From Ectobacillus funiculus (GTDB lineage: Bacteria > Bacillota > Bacilli > Bacillales > Bacillaceae_G): 64,000 nt of DNA. Below are positions 17,344 through 24,952 of this stretch, piece by piece (positions within the stretch are counted from its first letter, which is position 1; each line of letters begins with the position of its first letter). The stretch is taken from contig NZ_SCFM01000017.1 of the NCBI RefSeq assembly GCF_004138295.1, positions 89,337 through 153,336 on the forward strand. Direction: 5' to 3'. Made by a program: the position numbers and the translations under genes. The notes beneath the pieces were generated by a model. The model did no database searches. It saw only the letters and a list, made by a program, of their open reading frames with translations, and was not told the origin of the DNA.

Positions 17344-17625
17344 ATGAAACAATATGATGTAGCCGAGGGTACTGGAGTTTTAAAAGTATATCTCGAAAAT
17401 ATAAGCGAAAATCGTGTACTTGTTGCTATTCCTCAAAAAGAGTGGTCATTTTTACTTCGCTATGATATTGGCACACATGATGAGGCGAAACAAGAATATA
17501 ATGAACTGCTTCGTTCCCTTTGTCGTCAGGGATTACAGTATCAGCTTGCACAAGAGCTAGCAGATGTAATTAACAAAGCAGTTCATAATGAAAAGACGCC
17601 TTACGATAATGTTATCAGGTGGTAA
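17344..17625 (+). CDS. Small YueH-like protein of unknown function
   Basis: A 93-residue soluble protein. The upstream in-frame ATG at 17308 is less likely because AGGGGGAG is directly before the ATG at 17344. The segment ENRVLVAIPQKEWSFLLRYD near residue 23 resembles the YueH family, and yueH also follows an AI-2E permease gene in B. subtilis. The C-terminal half is helical. No catalytic motif is seen and the function is unknown. Confidence 0.6.
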   Translation: MKQYDVAEGTGVLKVYLENISENRVLVAIPQKEWSFLLRYDIGTHDEAKQEYNELLRSLCRQGLQYQLAQELADVINKAVHNEKTPYDNVIRW

Positions 17626-17854
17626 TCTAGACAATTAAATGATAAAGCGGCTAATGTCTAAACTGACTACATATCATCCTTAATTTTCCAAAACGACATA
17701 ATTACAGTGCAAAAAAAGCGCAAGATTATCTTACAACATATCTGTAATATGCTGGATATCCATTTATAATTAACATAAGAGGATAGCTTGACTCCTCCAA
17801 CCTCTAGTTAAAATACACTACAATAATCAGAATTTAATCAAGGGAGGGATATAT

Positions 17855-18100
17855 ATGGTGAAACAAACTGTATTATTGCAAGGAGATCATCATATAAAGC
17901 GAATTTCGGAGATTGTCCAAGAGGCAAAAAAATTCCAAAGTAAAATTGCTTTATATACCCCTACCTATAACAAAAAGATTAATTTAAAGGATACACTTGG
18001 ATTATTGTCTCTGCCTCTACAAAAAGGAGCAGAAGTAACAGTGACAGCTATAGGAACAGATGAACAAGAAGCAATCGCAGCTATTGTTAACAGATTATAA
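17855..18100 (+). CDS. HPr-like protein with Asp at the regulatory Ser-46 position
   Basis: An 81-residue protein with the HPr fold pattern: IVQEAKKFQSKI (helix 1), INLKDTLGLLSLPLQKGAEVTVTAIG (helix 2 and strand 3) and DEQEAIAAI (helix 3). Aligned to B. subtilis HPr (H15-A-R-P and NLKS46IMG), it keeps a His (residue 13) at the phosphorylation site but has K15-R16 where R17-P18 are conserved. It also has Asp46 where HPr kinase phosphorylates Ser46. GGGAGG lies 6 bases upstream. A normal phosphotransfer role is doubtful. It could mimic HPr(Ser-P) as a CcpA partner, comparable to Crh (inference). The repeat copy 6 begins at its stop codon. Confidence 0.72.
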   Translation: MVKQTVLLQGDHHIKRISEIVQEAKKFQSKIALYTPTYNKKINLKDTLGLLSLPLQKGAEVTVTAIGTDEQEAIAAIVNRL

Positions 18101-18223
18101 AAAGAAAACTCGCCGACTGGCGAGCCGTTAGGCGAAGTTGTACTTACAATGTATACCTAAAATTTCCCACTACACCAAATTGACTTTTAGCTGGAAATTT
18201 AGACTTTCTTAAAGCGCAGGATA
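18100..18223 (+). repeat. Structured intergenic repeat, copy 6 (internal deletion)
   Basis: Head AAAGAAAACTCGCCGACTGG directly at the hpr-like stop codon. It lacks about 15 bases of the GCCCTTGGGC part. The tail is TTTCTTAAAGCGCAGG. Confidence 0.9.
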
Positions 18224-18267
18224 AGATATAAATCAAATAGCTGTCTTTCATAGCCAATCTATCTTTA

Positions 18268-18301
18268 GTAAAAACCGACCTCTGAAAGGTCGGTTTTTAC
18301 T
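18268..18301. terminator. Bidirectional intrinsic terminator
   Basis: AAAAACCGACCT / AAGGTCGGTTTTT lies between the hpr-like gene and the convergent qorB. Confidence 0.88.
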
Positions 18302-18319
18302 TGCGTTCAATTATTTTGT

Positions 18320-19183
18320 TTAAGAGATTCCATTCACGATTTGAGTCAGCGCCTCGCGGATTGGCGTAACTGGACGACCGAGAAGTTTTTCAAAATCATT
18401 GCTCTCGATTTCCAAAGCTCCCTCCCGAATGCCTTTTTGGATTTCTACAAGGAAAGGAATAACGAATTCTGGTACGCCTGCACCTTTCATGATATCGACA
18501 TAAGCAGCGTCATCAATCTGTTGCACAGGTACCTCTTTACCTAATACAGTACCAAGAGCAGCTGCAAGTTCTTCTTGAGTCATGAGCTTACCAGAAAGCT
18601 CGTAGACCGTATTCTCATGGCCATTCCCAGCCAGTACAGCTGCCGCAGCCTCCGCATACTCTTGTTGTAATGCCCAACCTACCTTGCCAGAACCTGCTGA
18701 TGTCACCCAAGGGGCTCCTGCTAGAACACCTTGAATGCTTGAGATTTCATTCTCCAAGTACCAGTTATTGCGTAAGAAAGAATAAGGAATACCTGTTTTT
18801 AAGATCGCTTCTTCCGCAGCAACATGTGGCGGGGCAAGGAATATCGTACTTTCACTTACATTTGCTACACTAGTATAAGCAATAAATTTAACTCCAGCAC
18901 GCTCTGCCGCAGCTACGGCATCGGTATGTTGACGAACTCTCGTTTCATTGTCTCCATCTGCAGAAATAAGCAATAAGCGATCAATACCTGCAAAAGCAGA
19001 ATCCAATGTTTCTGGACGATCAAAATCTCCTTGGCGAACCTCCACTCCGCGAGCTCGTAATCCTTCCGCTTTTTCTGGATTGCGAACACTTACAGCTATT
19101 TGACTCGCTGGTACAGTTTTCAGCAGCGTCTCTACAATCTTCGTTCCCAATTTTCCTGTTGCACCTGTTACTAGCATTTTCAT
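18320..19183 (-). CDS. qorB: NAD(P)-binding SDR-a protein, NADPH:quinone oxidoreductase QorB/YtfG-like
   Basis: About 287 residues. The N-terminal VTGATGKLGTKIVETLL is the NmrA/SDR-a dinucleotide motif. ISVRNPEKAEGLRARGVEVRQGDFDRPETL and YSFLRNNWYLEN match E. coli YtfG (QorB), which reduces quinones with NADPH. ATG 19183 is chosen because ATTGGGGG lies just upstream; a TTG at 19198 would include it. It is divergent from an HxlR regulator, the same partnership as ytfG-ytfH in E. coli, so control by that regulator in response to quinones or aldehydes is likely. Confidence 0.82.
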   Translation of the reverse strand: MKMLVTGATGKLGTKIVETLLKTVPASQIAVSVRNPEKAEGLRARGVEVRQGDFDRPETLDSAFAGIDRLLLISADGDNETRVRQHTDAVAAAERAGVKFIAYTSVANVSESTIFLAPPHVAAEEAILKTGIPYSFLRNNWYLENEISSIQGVLAGAPWVTSAGSGKVGWALQQEYAEAAAAVLAGNGHENTVYELSGKLMTQEELAAALGTVLGKEVPVQQIDDAAYVDIMKGAGVPEFVIPFLVEIQKGIREGALEIESNDFEKLLGRPVTPIREALTQIVNGIS

Positions 19184-19198
19184 TGTCTTTTCCCCCAA

Positions 19199-19423
19199 TA
19201 TATGTTTTATCGTAATGATGATTGTTACAGCAGTTTAACCTATACCATTATCCCTAAACAGAATAATGACTTACGGTGCACTCACCCGTTTATCTAAAGG
19301 TTTTACTTGTTGAAGTATCAAGTATAGGTATATAGTATATCCATAGTCATAATAATAAAAGTAGGCATTTTTTTATGACATAGTCACAAAAATAGTACCA
19401 TTATGATCGAGAGGGATAACACG
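19199..19423. promoter_or_regulatory. Divergent qorB-hxlR regulatory region
   Basis: It contains the AT-rich imperfect repeat AGTATCAAGTATAGGTATA around 19315-19340, where an HxlR-type dimer could bind between the two promoters. Exact promoters cannot be fixed by eye. Confidence 0.4.
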
Positions 19424-19771
19424 ATGGCTCGCTTTAAGATTCCGGGAGAACCCCCTCCTAAAGGACAGGAAGAAGTATGTCCTGTAACGTATACTCAAAA
19501 TTTAACCGCAGGAAGATGGAAAATCATTATTCTATGGCATCTAAGTAAGGGGACAAGAAGATTCAATGAACTTCAAAGGTTGTTGCCTGGTATTTCAAAA
19601 GGAATATTGACGCGACAGCTGAGGGAACTGGAAGAAGACCAAATGGTTCATAGAGAGGTATATAAAGAAGTTCCTCCCAAAGTAGAATACTCGCTAACAT
19701 CAAAAGGGATAAGCTTTGTCCCTATACTAGACATTATGGGAGAGTGGGGTAAAAAACATATGAAGAGCTAA
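19424..19771 (+). CDS. HxlR-family transcriptional regulator
   Basis: A 115-residue winged-helix regulator. The family start CPVTYTQNLTAGRWKIIILWHL is visible (conserved Cys about 25), followed by TRRFNELQRLLPGISKGILTRQLRELEEDQMVHR and the wing VEYSLTSKG. The conserved cysteine is the redox or electrophile sensor in related YodB/HypR proteins. ATG 19424 has GAGAGGG 8 bases upstream; the upstream ATG at 19403 does not. It is divergent from qorB, its likely target. Confidence 0.88.
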   Translation: MARFKIPGEPPPKGQEEVCPVTYTQNLTAGRWKIIILWHLSKGTRRFNELQRLLPGISKGILTRQLRELEEDQMVHREVYKEVPPKVEYSLTSKGISFVPILDIMGEWGKKHMKS

Positions 19772-19906
19772 GGAAGGCCCACCGATTGGCGAGCCCTGCC
19801 CCCGGGCAAAGACAGAGGCGTAGTTACCCTTATTCTGTATTCCTAAAATTTCTCGCTACGTCGAATTGGCATCCAGCTAGAAATTTATATGTTCTTACAA
19901 TGTAAA
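19772..19906 (+). repeat. Structured intergenic repeat, copy 7 (head degenerate)
   Basis: Begins directly after the hxlR stop codon with GGAAGGCCCACCGATTGGCG. The AAACTC part is altered but the inner arms and the tail GTTCTTACAATGTAAAA are kept. Confidence 0.9.
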
Positions 19907-19936
19907 AAAGGAGATAAAGTGTCTGCTTTATCTCCC
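19907..19936 (-). terminator. Terminator of gvpU
   Basis: GGAGATAAAG / CTTTATCTCC with loop TGTCTG; on minus a TTTTTT run follows. Confidence 0.8.
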
Positions 19937-19966
19937 CTTCCATTTTTCCTTTATTATGAAGGAATT

Positions 19967-20401
19967 TTATAATTCCATATTACCAATCGTATATCCATCC
20001 ACTGCACTTAATTTACCTCTCCAATAATTACCGTTAAGGGATATAGGTTCTTGATTCACTCCAAAAATCTGGACATTCTTCAGATGAATGAAGTTGTAGT
20101 CAGGAGGAGCTGCCGTCTCTTCTTCTGAGTCTTCCTCCATTTCTAAAAAGTTTCCGTATATCTCACCGAACAGCTTGGCTACGCTGCTATCTTCACCTGA
20201 TACAGCGTTAACTATTCCTTCTAGATATTTTTTACGAGAAATAGCTGTGCCTGAAATAATGGCCCCGCCCACATTAAGGGTAATACCTACCTCAAGCTGG
20301 ATTTCCTTATGTTCGATTAAAGCAATGATAGTATTTAGATAAATATCACGCTCAATATACTTTCCCTCAAAATACTTAAGTTCGTTTGTTTCTTCGCTCA
20401 T
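19967..20401 (-). CDS. gvpU: GvpU-like protein (orphan gas-vesicle accessory family)
   Basis: A 144-residue soluble acidic protein. The blocks GITLNVGGAIISGTAISRKKYLE, FIHLKNVQIF and NYWRGKLSAVDGYTIG follow the pattern of GvpU from Bacillus megaterium. Residues 95-105 are an acidic linker. No other gas-vesicle gene is nearby, so it may have another role; orphan gvpU genes occur in bacilli. AGGAG lies 8 bases upstream. In B. megaterium GvpU has been linked to gas-vesicle clustering; that role here is not supported by context. Confidence 0.7.
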   Translation of the reverse strand: MSEETNELKYFEGKYIERDIYLNTIIALIEHKEIQLEVGITLNVGGAIISGTAISRKKYLEGIVNAVSGEDSSVAKLFGEIYGNFLEMEEDSEEETAAPPDYNFIHLKNVQIFGVNQEPISLNGNYWRGKLSAVDGYTIGNMEL

Positions 20402-20440
20402 TAGCCTGTCTCCTTTCTGATTACACTTCAGATTATAACA

Positions 20441-20476
20441 TTAGCTGGAAATTTATACTCCCTTTCTTAAAGGGGA
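20441..20476 (+). repeat. Structured repeat, tail fragment (copy 8)
   Basis: AGCTGGAAATTTATACT followed by an expanded CCCTTTCTTAAAGGGG, which itself forms a small palindrome. Confidence 0.75.
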
Positions 20477-20481
20477 AGCAA

Positions 20482-20535
20482 AATAAGCACGTCATCTTTT
20501 CTTAATAACATGAGAAAAGAATAACGTGCTTTTGA
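20482..20535. terminator. Hairpin, probable zwf terminator
   Basis: The imperfect stem AAGCACGTCATCTTTTCT / AGAAAAGAATAACGTGCTT lies about 85 bases downstream of the zwf stop codon. Confidence 0.6.
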
Positions 20536-20618
20536 GTTTGCGGACAATAGCTTTTACCTTGATGAATGTCGCAGTACACCAAATAAGGGAAATTTCATTT
20601 CATAGGATTTGAAGAACA

Positions 20619-21914
20619 TTAAGATACTGATAAAACTCGTGCATCAAAAATCAACCGTTCATAAGCCTCAGGCACACCTTCTTGTTCTGATGTGAAATTG
20701 ATCCTTACTGGCTCCATCTTTCCATCATTCAATGGGTTTTTACTATTGAGCTGTAGGGAAACATTCTCATTCGGATTGATCTCGATGATCAAAAGATTAG
20801 GCTCTGTTTGCTCATTTCGATTTCTATATAACTCTTTTAATGAATCTTTGAACTCGATTACGATACGAGTAGATTTTTCTTTCATTCTTTTTCCTGTACG
20901 AATATAGAAAGGCACTCCATCCCAAAATGGATTATCAATCCGCAACCTAGCAGCCACAAACGTGTCATTGTGGGAAGAAGCTTCAATTCCAGGCTCATCT
21001 GTATAGCCGGCAGCCGGCTGACCGTGAATCTCTCCTGCACTATACTGACCGCGAATCACATGTAAGCCTACATCTTCCTTTTTTAACGGACGAAGAGATT
21101 CCATAACCTTTCTTTTTTCCTCACGGATATCATTTGCGCTAATTTGTTTTGGTAGATGCATAGCTGTCATCATCAGCAGCTGCAGCATATGGTTTTGCAC
21201 CATATCACGAATCGCTCCTGCCCCGTCATAATACGCTGCTCTCTCTTCTACCTCAACCGTTTCACTAGCTGTAATTTGCACATTAGCAATATATTGATTG
21301 TTCCATAATGCTTGCAGAACAGGATTTGCAAATGCTAAAGCTTCCAAGTTTTGAACCATTGGTTTTCCAAGATAATGGTCAATCCGATAAATTTCTTCCT
21401 CTTCAAAGGCCTTGCTTAGTTTTACATTTAAATCGCGAGCAGATTCTAGATCATGTCCAAATGGTTTTTCAATAATCAGACGTTTCCAACCCTTTGTCGA
21501 ACCTAATCCACTCTCCTTAATATTTAAAGCAATCCCATCAAAAAGCTCTGGTGCAACCGATAGATAAAACATTCGGTTTTCTGGAATATGTAACTCTTCT
21601 TCACGTCGCTCTACAAAATCCAGTAGCTTCCCGTAATCTTCGGTATTTGTTACATCTAGAACCTTATAACGAAAGGCATCGAGAAACTCTCCCATTTTGG
21701 AATAGTCATGCTCCACCCGCCTAGAAAATGTTTCTATTGATTGTTCCACGCGATTTTGAAACTCAGCATCAGACAAAGCTCTCCTGCCCAGACCAATAAT
21801 AGAAATCGATTGGGGCAGTTTTTGATCAACAAATAAATTGTATAAAGCAGGGTAAATTTTTCTCTTAGCTAAATCCCCCGTTGCTCCAAATAAGACAAAG
21901 GTCATAGATTCCAT
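20619..21914 (-). CDS. zwf: Glucose-6-phosphate dehydrogenase, C-terminally truncated
   Basis: About 431 residues, against about 490 usual for Zwf. The NADP motif FVLFGATGDLAKRKIYPAL, substrate motif RIDHYLGKPMVQN (a Pro where Glu is usual) and catalytic His region GAIRDMVQNHMLQLL are intact. The frame ends EAYERLIFDARVLSVS, just where the family continues with the last 50 or so residues, and no continuation is visible downstream. It may be a recent pseudogene, since the missing part packs on the beta-sheet and dimer interface. ATG 21914 has GGGGG 9 bases upstream, better than 21944. A kdg-type promoter copy lies about 370 bases upstream. Confidence 0.85.
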   Translation of the reverse strand: MESMTFVLFGATGDLAKRKIYPALYNLFVDQKLPQSISIIGLGRRALSDAEFQNRVEQSIETFSRRVEHDYSKMGEFLDAFRYKVLDVTNTEDYGKLLDFVERREEELHIPENRMFYLSVAPELFDGIALNIKESGLGSTKGWKRLIIEKPFGHDLESARDLNVKLSKAFEEEEIYRIDHYLGKPMVQNLEALAFANPVLQALWNNQYIANVQITASETVEVEERAAYYDGAGAIRDMVQNHMLQLLMMTAMHLPKQISANDIREEKRKVMESLRPLKKEDVGLHVIRGQYSAGEIHGQPAAGYTDEPGIEASSHNDTFVAARLRIDNPFWDGVPFYIRTGKRMKEKSTRIVIEFKDSLKELYRNRNEQTEPNLLIIEINPNENVSLQLNSKNPLNDGKMEPVRINFTSEQEGVPEAYERLIFDARVLSVS

Positions 21915-21949
21915 TTTTTCGTTCCCCCTTTTTATTGAACACATTTCTT

Positions 21950-22087
21950 AAAGAAAACTCGCCGATTGGCAAGCCCTGCCCTTGGGCGCAGACAGGGGCG
22001 TAGCCCTACTTATACTTTATTCCTAAAATTTCTCGCTACGTCGAATTGTCTTCCAGCTAGAAATTTATACTTTCTTAAAATGTAAAA
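21950..22087 (+). repeat. Structured intergenic repeat, copy 9 (full length)
   Basis: Complete copy in the zwf leader region: head TTAAAGAAAACTCGCCGATT, GCCCTTGGGC, CTACGTCGAATTGTCTTC and tail TTTCTTAAAATGTAAAA. Confidence 0.95.
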
Positions 22088-22290
22088 ACTATTTTTTCTC
22101 CATTATAGAAATATTAGTTAATGGCGGAATAAAGCTTATTAAAAACTAAACGAAAGAGGCTTGGACGATAGGAACAAAAAATAGAGAATTTTCTCTGTAA
22201 CTGCCGCTTCTTTTGAAAAGATTGTATTGTAACAAATATAAATCAGGAGCCTAATATCTCTTCGGAGTAACGCACTTTAAACATAAATAA
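22088..22290. other. No recognisable feature
   Basis: AT-rich sequence between repeat copy 9 and the orphan promoter module. I see no ORF with a start signal, repeat or hairpin that I can support. Confidence 0.5.
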
Positions 22291-22367
22291 ATTTCCTATA
22301 CAGAAATGTTATTTATCATTCAGAAAATTTATATCCAGATTATATATTATTCTGAAAACGAATGCAA
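22291..22367 (-). promoter_or_regulatory. Orphan copy of the kdg promoter/operator module
   Basis: On minus TTGCAT (22367-22362), 17 bases, TATAAT (22344-22339), then the imperfect palindrome ATTTCCTATACAGAAAT (22291-22307). The spacer contains the cre-like TTCGTTTTCA. The same layout and most bases recur upstream of kdgA at 30079-30153. The next gene downstream on minus is zwf. Confidence 0.75.
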
Positions 22368-22405
22368 TTGTAAATATATAGCTAAGGTTCTGGTGCAAAA
22401 AAAAT

Positions 22406-22486
22406 TTATTCCCTGTGGTTCGCAATATAATCTGCCGTTCGAATAGCTAAGGCTACGGTTGTCAGCGAAGGATTGGTGAGCCCCGT
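22406..22486 (-). pseudogene. GMC oxidoreductase C-terminal remnant
   Basis: On minus the frame reads LTNPSLTTVALAIRTADYIAN and ends in TAA. This matches the C-terminal signature of GMC flavoprotein oxidoreductases (NPxLTIxALAxRTADYI). Nothing upstream in this frame continues the gene; repeat copy 10 occupies that place. It is a relic of a deleted dehydrogenase gene. Confidence 0.6.
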
Positions 22487-22573
22487 AGTTGCTCCCATAC
22501 TGTACTCCTAAAACTTCCACCTACGTCGAACTCGCTTCTATCTGGAAATTTACACCTTCCTACAGTGCACAAA
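22450..22573 (+). repeat. Structured intergenic repeat, copy 10 (degenerate head)
   Basis: The recognisable part starts near GCGAAGGATTGGTGAGCC and includes ATACTGTACTCCTAAAACTT, CTACGTCGAACTCGCTTC and TTTACACCTTCCTACAGTGC. The head merges with the GMC relic. Confidence 0.75.
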
Positions 22574-22603
22574 AGCCATCACCTTTTGATGATGGCTTTT
22601 TTC
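22570..22603 (+). terminator. Hairpin with T-tract
   Basis: AAGCCATCA / TGATGGCTT followed by TTTTCGC. It lies next to repeat copy 10 and the esterase relic and has no intact upstream gene. Confidence 0.6.
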
Positions 22604-22604
22604 G

Positions 22605-22785
22605 CTTATAACTTTCCCTTCTTACTCTCAATAAGCTCCTAAAGTTATCTGTTCCAAGTGTGGCAGCCCGATGTCTGCCTGCTAAAAATCCTGCTACAGC
22701 ATAATGCTCCTTTGAAATTTTAAATTCCTCTGCATGGAATAATACAAATTGTATAGCTTGTACAAGATCCTTCGTATTCCTAACC
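22605..22785 (-). pseudogene. Alpha/beta-hydrolase (esterase) remnant without catalytic Ser
   Basis: On minus an open stretch reads DLVQAIQFVLFHAEEFKIS then HYAVAGFLAGRHRAATLGTD. It aligns to the nucleophile elbow of BD-FAE/acetylesterase-type hydrolases (GFSAGGHLAA), but the Ser and two Gly are changed. There is no start codon, and a stop codon lies just upstream. It sits next to rhaM in the pectin-degradation region, where sugar acetylesterases are common. Confidence 0.55.
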
Positions 22786-22804
22786 TAAACTAATTATTTT
22801 CTAT

Positions 22805-23119
22805 CTATTCCATATAAAACATTTCTACTAATTCAACAGCAACCGGGCTATTATCCGGATTTGTTTTCATTAATGGTTTCATATATTCCCACCATTTTCT
22901 ACAAATCGCGGTTTCAGCCATTTGATTCCATTTCTCTTCACTTTCAATTTCTACATAAGCAAATAACTTTCCAGTTTCTTTTTCTAAAAAAATAGAATAA
23001 TTATGAGCTCCATGTGCTTTTAACTCTTTTACCATTTCAGGCCAAATTTCATCATGTCTCTGTTTATATTCATCATAACTGTCTTTATTAACAAACATGA
23101 TAGACGCTTTTCTAATCAT
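22805..23119 (-). CDS. rhaM: L-rhamnose mutarotase
   Basis: A 104-residue cytoplasmic enzyme interconverting alpha- and beta-L-rhamnose. The family core [16 protein letters not shown] is present, with His22 in the active-site position known from E. coli Rha[14 protein letters not shown] near the C-terminus is the usual tail helix. AAAGGAG precedes the ATG. It is the last gene of a minus-strand group with the GPH symporter and GH105 hydrolase, fitting release of rhamnose from rhamnogalacturonan fragments. A hairpin separates it from the symporter gene. Confidence 0.92.
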   Translation of the reverse strand: MIRKASIMFVNKDSYDEYKQRHDEIWPEMVKELKAHGAHNYSIFLEKETGKLFAYVEIESEEKWNQMAETAICRKWWEYMKPLMKTNPDNSPVAVELVEMFYME

Positions 23120-23225
23120 TATTCATTCTCCTTTGTTCTTTTTAAATACCGTCAGAAACTTCTTTAATATAGAGTCGCTGCCTGATAGCCAACATCCATT
23201 AAAATGTAATAAAACTATCCGAACC

Positions 23226-23261
23226 CGTAAAAGGCTGTAAATGAAGAGACATTTACAGCCA
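23226..23261 (-). terminator. Hairpin after the GPH symporter gene
   Basis: Perfect 11-bp stem GGCTGTAAATG / CATTTACAGCC, followed on minus by TTTTACGGG. It probably reduces read-through into rhaM. Confidence 0.7.
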
Positions 23262-23273
23262 TTACATATTACA

Positions 23274-24824
23274 CTACGAGATTAATTCTTTCTCATCGTT
23301 TTTTTTATTTTTGTAATTCACATAATTCTCATAGCCAACCGGATTATTCCCCCATGACTTTTCATAGGTCCAACCTGTTAATTGTTCAAACACCTGACGA
23401 GATTCTGGAGTAACACTTTTTTTAGATCCACCATTTTTCAAGCGTTCAATCTCAGCTATCAAGGTAACATGATTTTCTTTTGTTAATTTGTAACGGAAGG
23501 AAACAATTAATCCGCCAATTAAGAAGAAAAGTGTACCAAACAATAGGATAAATATGATAGTATTAACTACAGAGTCTGGTTGTGTTTCTTGACCTGAAAC
23601 AAATCCTGATGCGTCTAAAATAGCACCTACTAGAAATACTGCGAGTGCTTGCGTACCTTTTCGGATTAAGCTCATAACTCCAGCGAACACTCCTTCACGT
23701 CGCTGACCCGTTAACGCTTCATCCACATCAGGAATAAATGCATAGTTGTTCCATGGAATATAGTTAAGTCCACCGCGTCCCAACCCTGCAATACCAATCA
23801 TAACAAACAATAGCGGTAAACTATTTGTCATACCAGTAAACTCTAATACGATAAATCCTGCAATACCAAGAATAAATAGAGAAATCGCAGTGCGGTAAGC
23901 CGGAGCTGGATTCAATTTAATAGTTATTGTCATCGCAATCCATACACCAATAATTTGCAGCATAAACATAAATGCTAATAAATTAGAAGCAACTACAGCA
24001 CTTTTCATAAGAGCAAAGACTACAAAATAAGTGAATACCGCGTTAAATACGTCTTGGCTTAAATATCCGCCTAAATACATACCTAAGTGGTGACGGAATG
24101 TTTTTACACGCAAGGTAGAGAATAAATCAAGATAAATCTTTTGAACATTTTGTAAAAATGTTCTCTTATCTACCAGCTTTTCCTCGGGAATTTCATCAAA
24201 AGGGCGTTCCCAAGTATTTTTATAGAGAAGGCATAACACGATAATAAATATGACGGTAAAAATGATGCCGGAATACAAGAAAGTGAGAGGATCATCTTTA
24301 CCTAGAGTTTCTACAAGACGTCCAGGAATAAATGCAGCAAATACAGCAGAAGCCTGAGCGATAAACATTCTTGCGCCAGTAAATTTTGAACGAATCTTAT
24401 AATCGTTGCTCATTTCTGCCGCTAGTGTATCATAAGGAATTAAGACCATAGAATACACGAGTTCAAAGATAATGTACGTTAATAGATAGTACCAATATCC
24501 AAATCCATCGACCCAAATTAACGTATAGACAAGAACAAGAGGAATCGCAGCTAAAATAAAGAATTTCCGTCTCCCAAACCGGCGACCTAGCTTTGTTTTA
24601 TGAAAATTATCTGTAATATACCCCATTGTTGGCGCAGCAACTGCATCGACTACCCGGGCAATCGCGAAAATGGAACCAGCTTCAACGGCGGTTAATCCAC
24701 AAAAGGTTGTAAGAAAATATAGTAACCATGCAGCGGTTAAGGCAAAGGCTCCTGCTCCTAGAAAATCCCCTAATCCATAGGACAAATAATTAATAAGTTT
24801 TATTTCTTTTGACCTTTCTCCCAT
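23274..24824 (-). CDS. GPH-family sugar:cation symporter
   Basis: A membrane protein of about 516 residues with twelve helices from the glycoside-pentoside-hexuronide family. The family start INYLSYGLGDFLGAGAF, DAVAAPTMGYITDNF, KLGRRFGRRKFF and the IPYDTLAAEMSNDY segment (NDYKIRSK) are seen. The C-terminal extension of about 60 residues is hydrophilic. GGAGG lies 8 bases before ATG 24824. It sits 113 bases downstream of a GH105 unsaturated-uronide hydrolase gene. The likely substrate is therefore an unsaturated rhamnogalacturonan or oligogalacturonide disaccharide, as for TogT-type carriers (inference). Confidence 0.85.
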   Translation of the reverse strand: MGERSKEIKLINYLSYGLGDFLGAGAFALTAAWLLYFLTTFCGLTAVEAGSIFAIARVVDAVAAPTMGYITDNFHKTKLGRRFGRRKFFILAAIPLVLVYTLIWVDGFGYWYYLLTYIIFELVYSMVLIPYDTLAAEMSNDYKIRSKFTGARMFIAQASAVFAAFIPGRLVETLGKDDPLTFLYSGIIFTVIFIIVLCLLYKNTWERPFDEIPEEKLVDKRTFLQNVQKIYLDLFSTLRVKTFRHHLGMYLGGYLSQDVFNAVFTYFVVFALMKSAVVASNLLAFMFMLQIIGVWIAMTITIKLNPAPAYRTAISLFILGIAGFIVLEFTGMTNSLPLLFVMIGIAGLGRGGLNYIPWNNYAFIPDVDEALTGQRREGVFAGVMSLIRKGTQALAVFLVGAILDASGFVSGQETQPDSVVNTIIFILLFGTLFFLIGGLIVSFRYKLTKENHVTLIAEIERLKNGGSKKSVTPESRQVFEQLTGWTYEKSWGNNPVGYENYVNYKNKKNDEKELIS

Positions 24825-24952
24825 TTTGCCTTCCTCCAATTTATGAAACCGTAATCAAAAATCTGAAACACTAATAAGATATTAATTAAATATTACAGTT
24901 GTAAGATTCCGAACTCCCACGAATCAGCAAGTGAGAGCTCAGACACCTTTCT

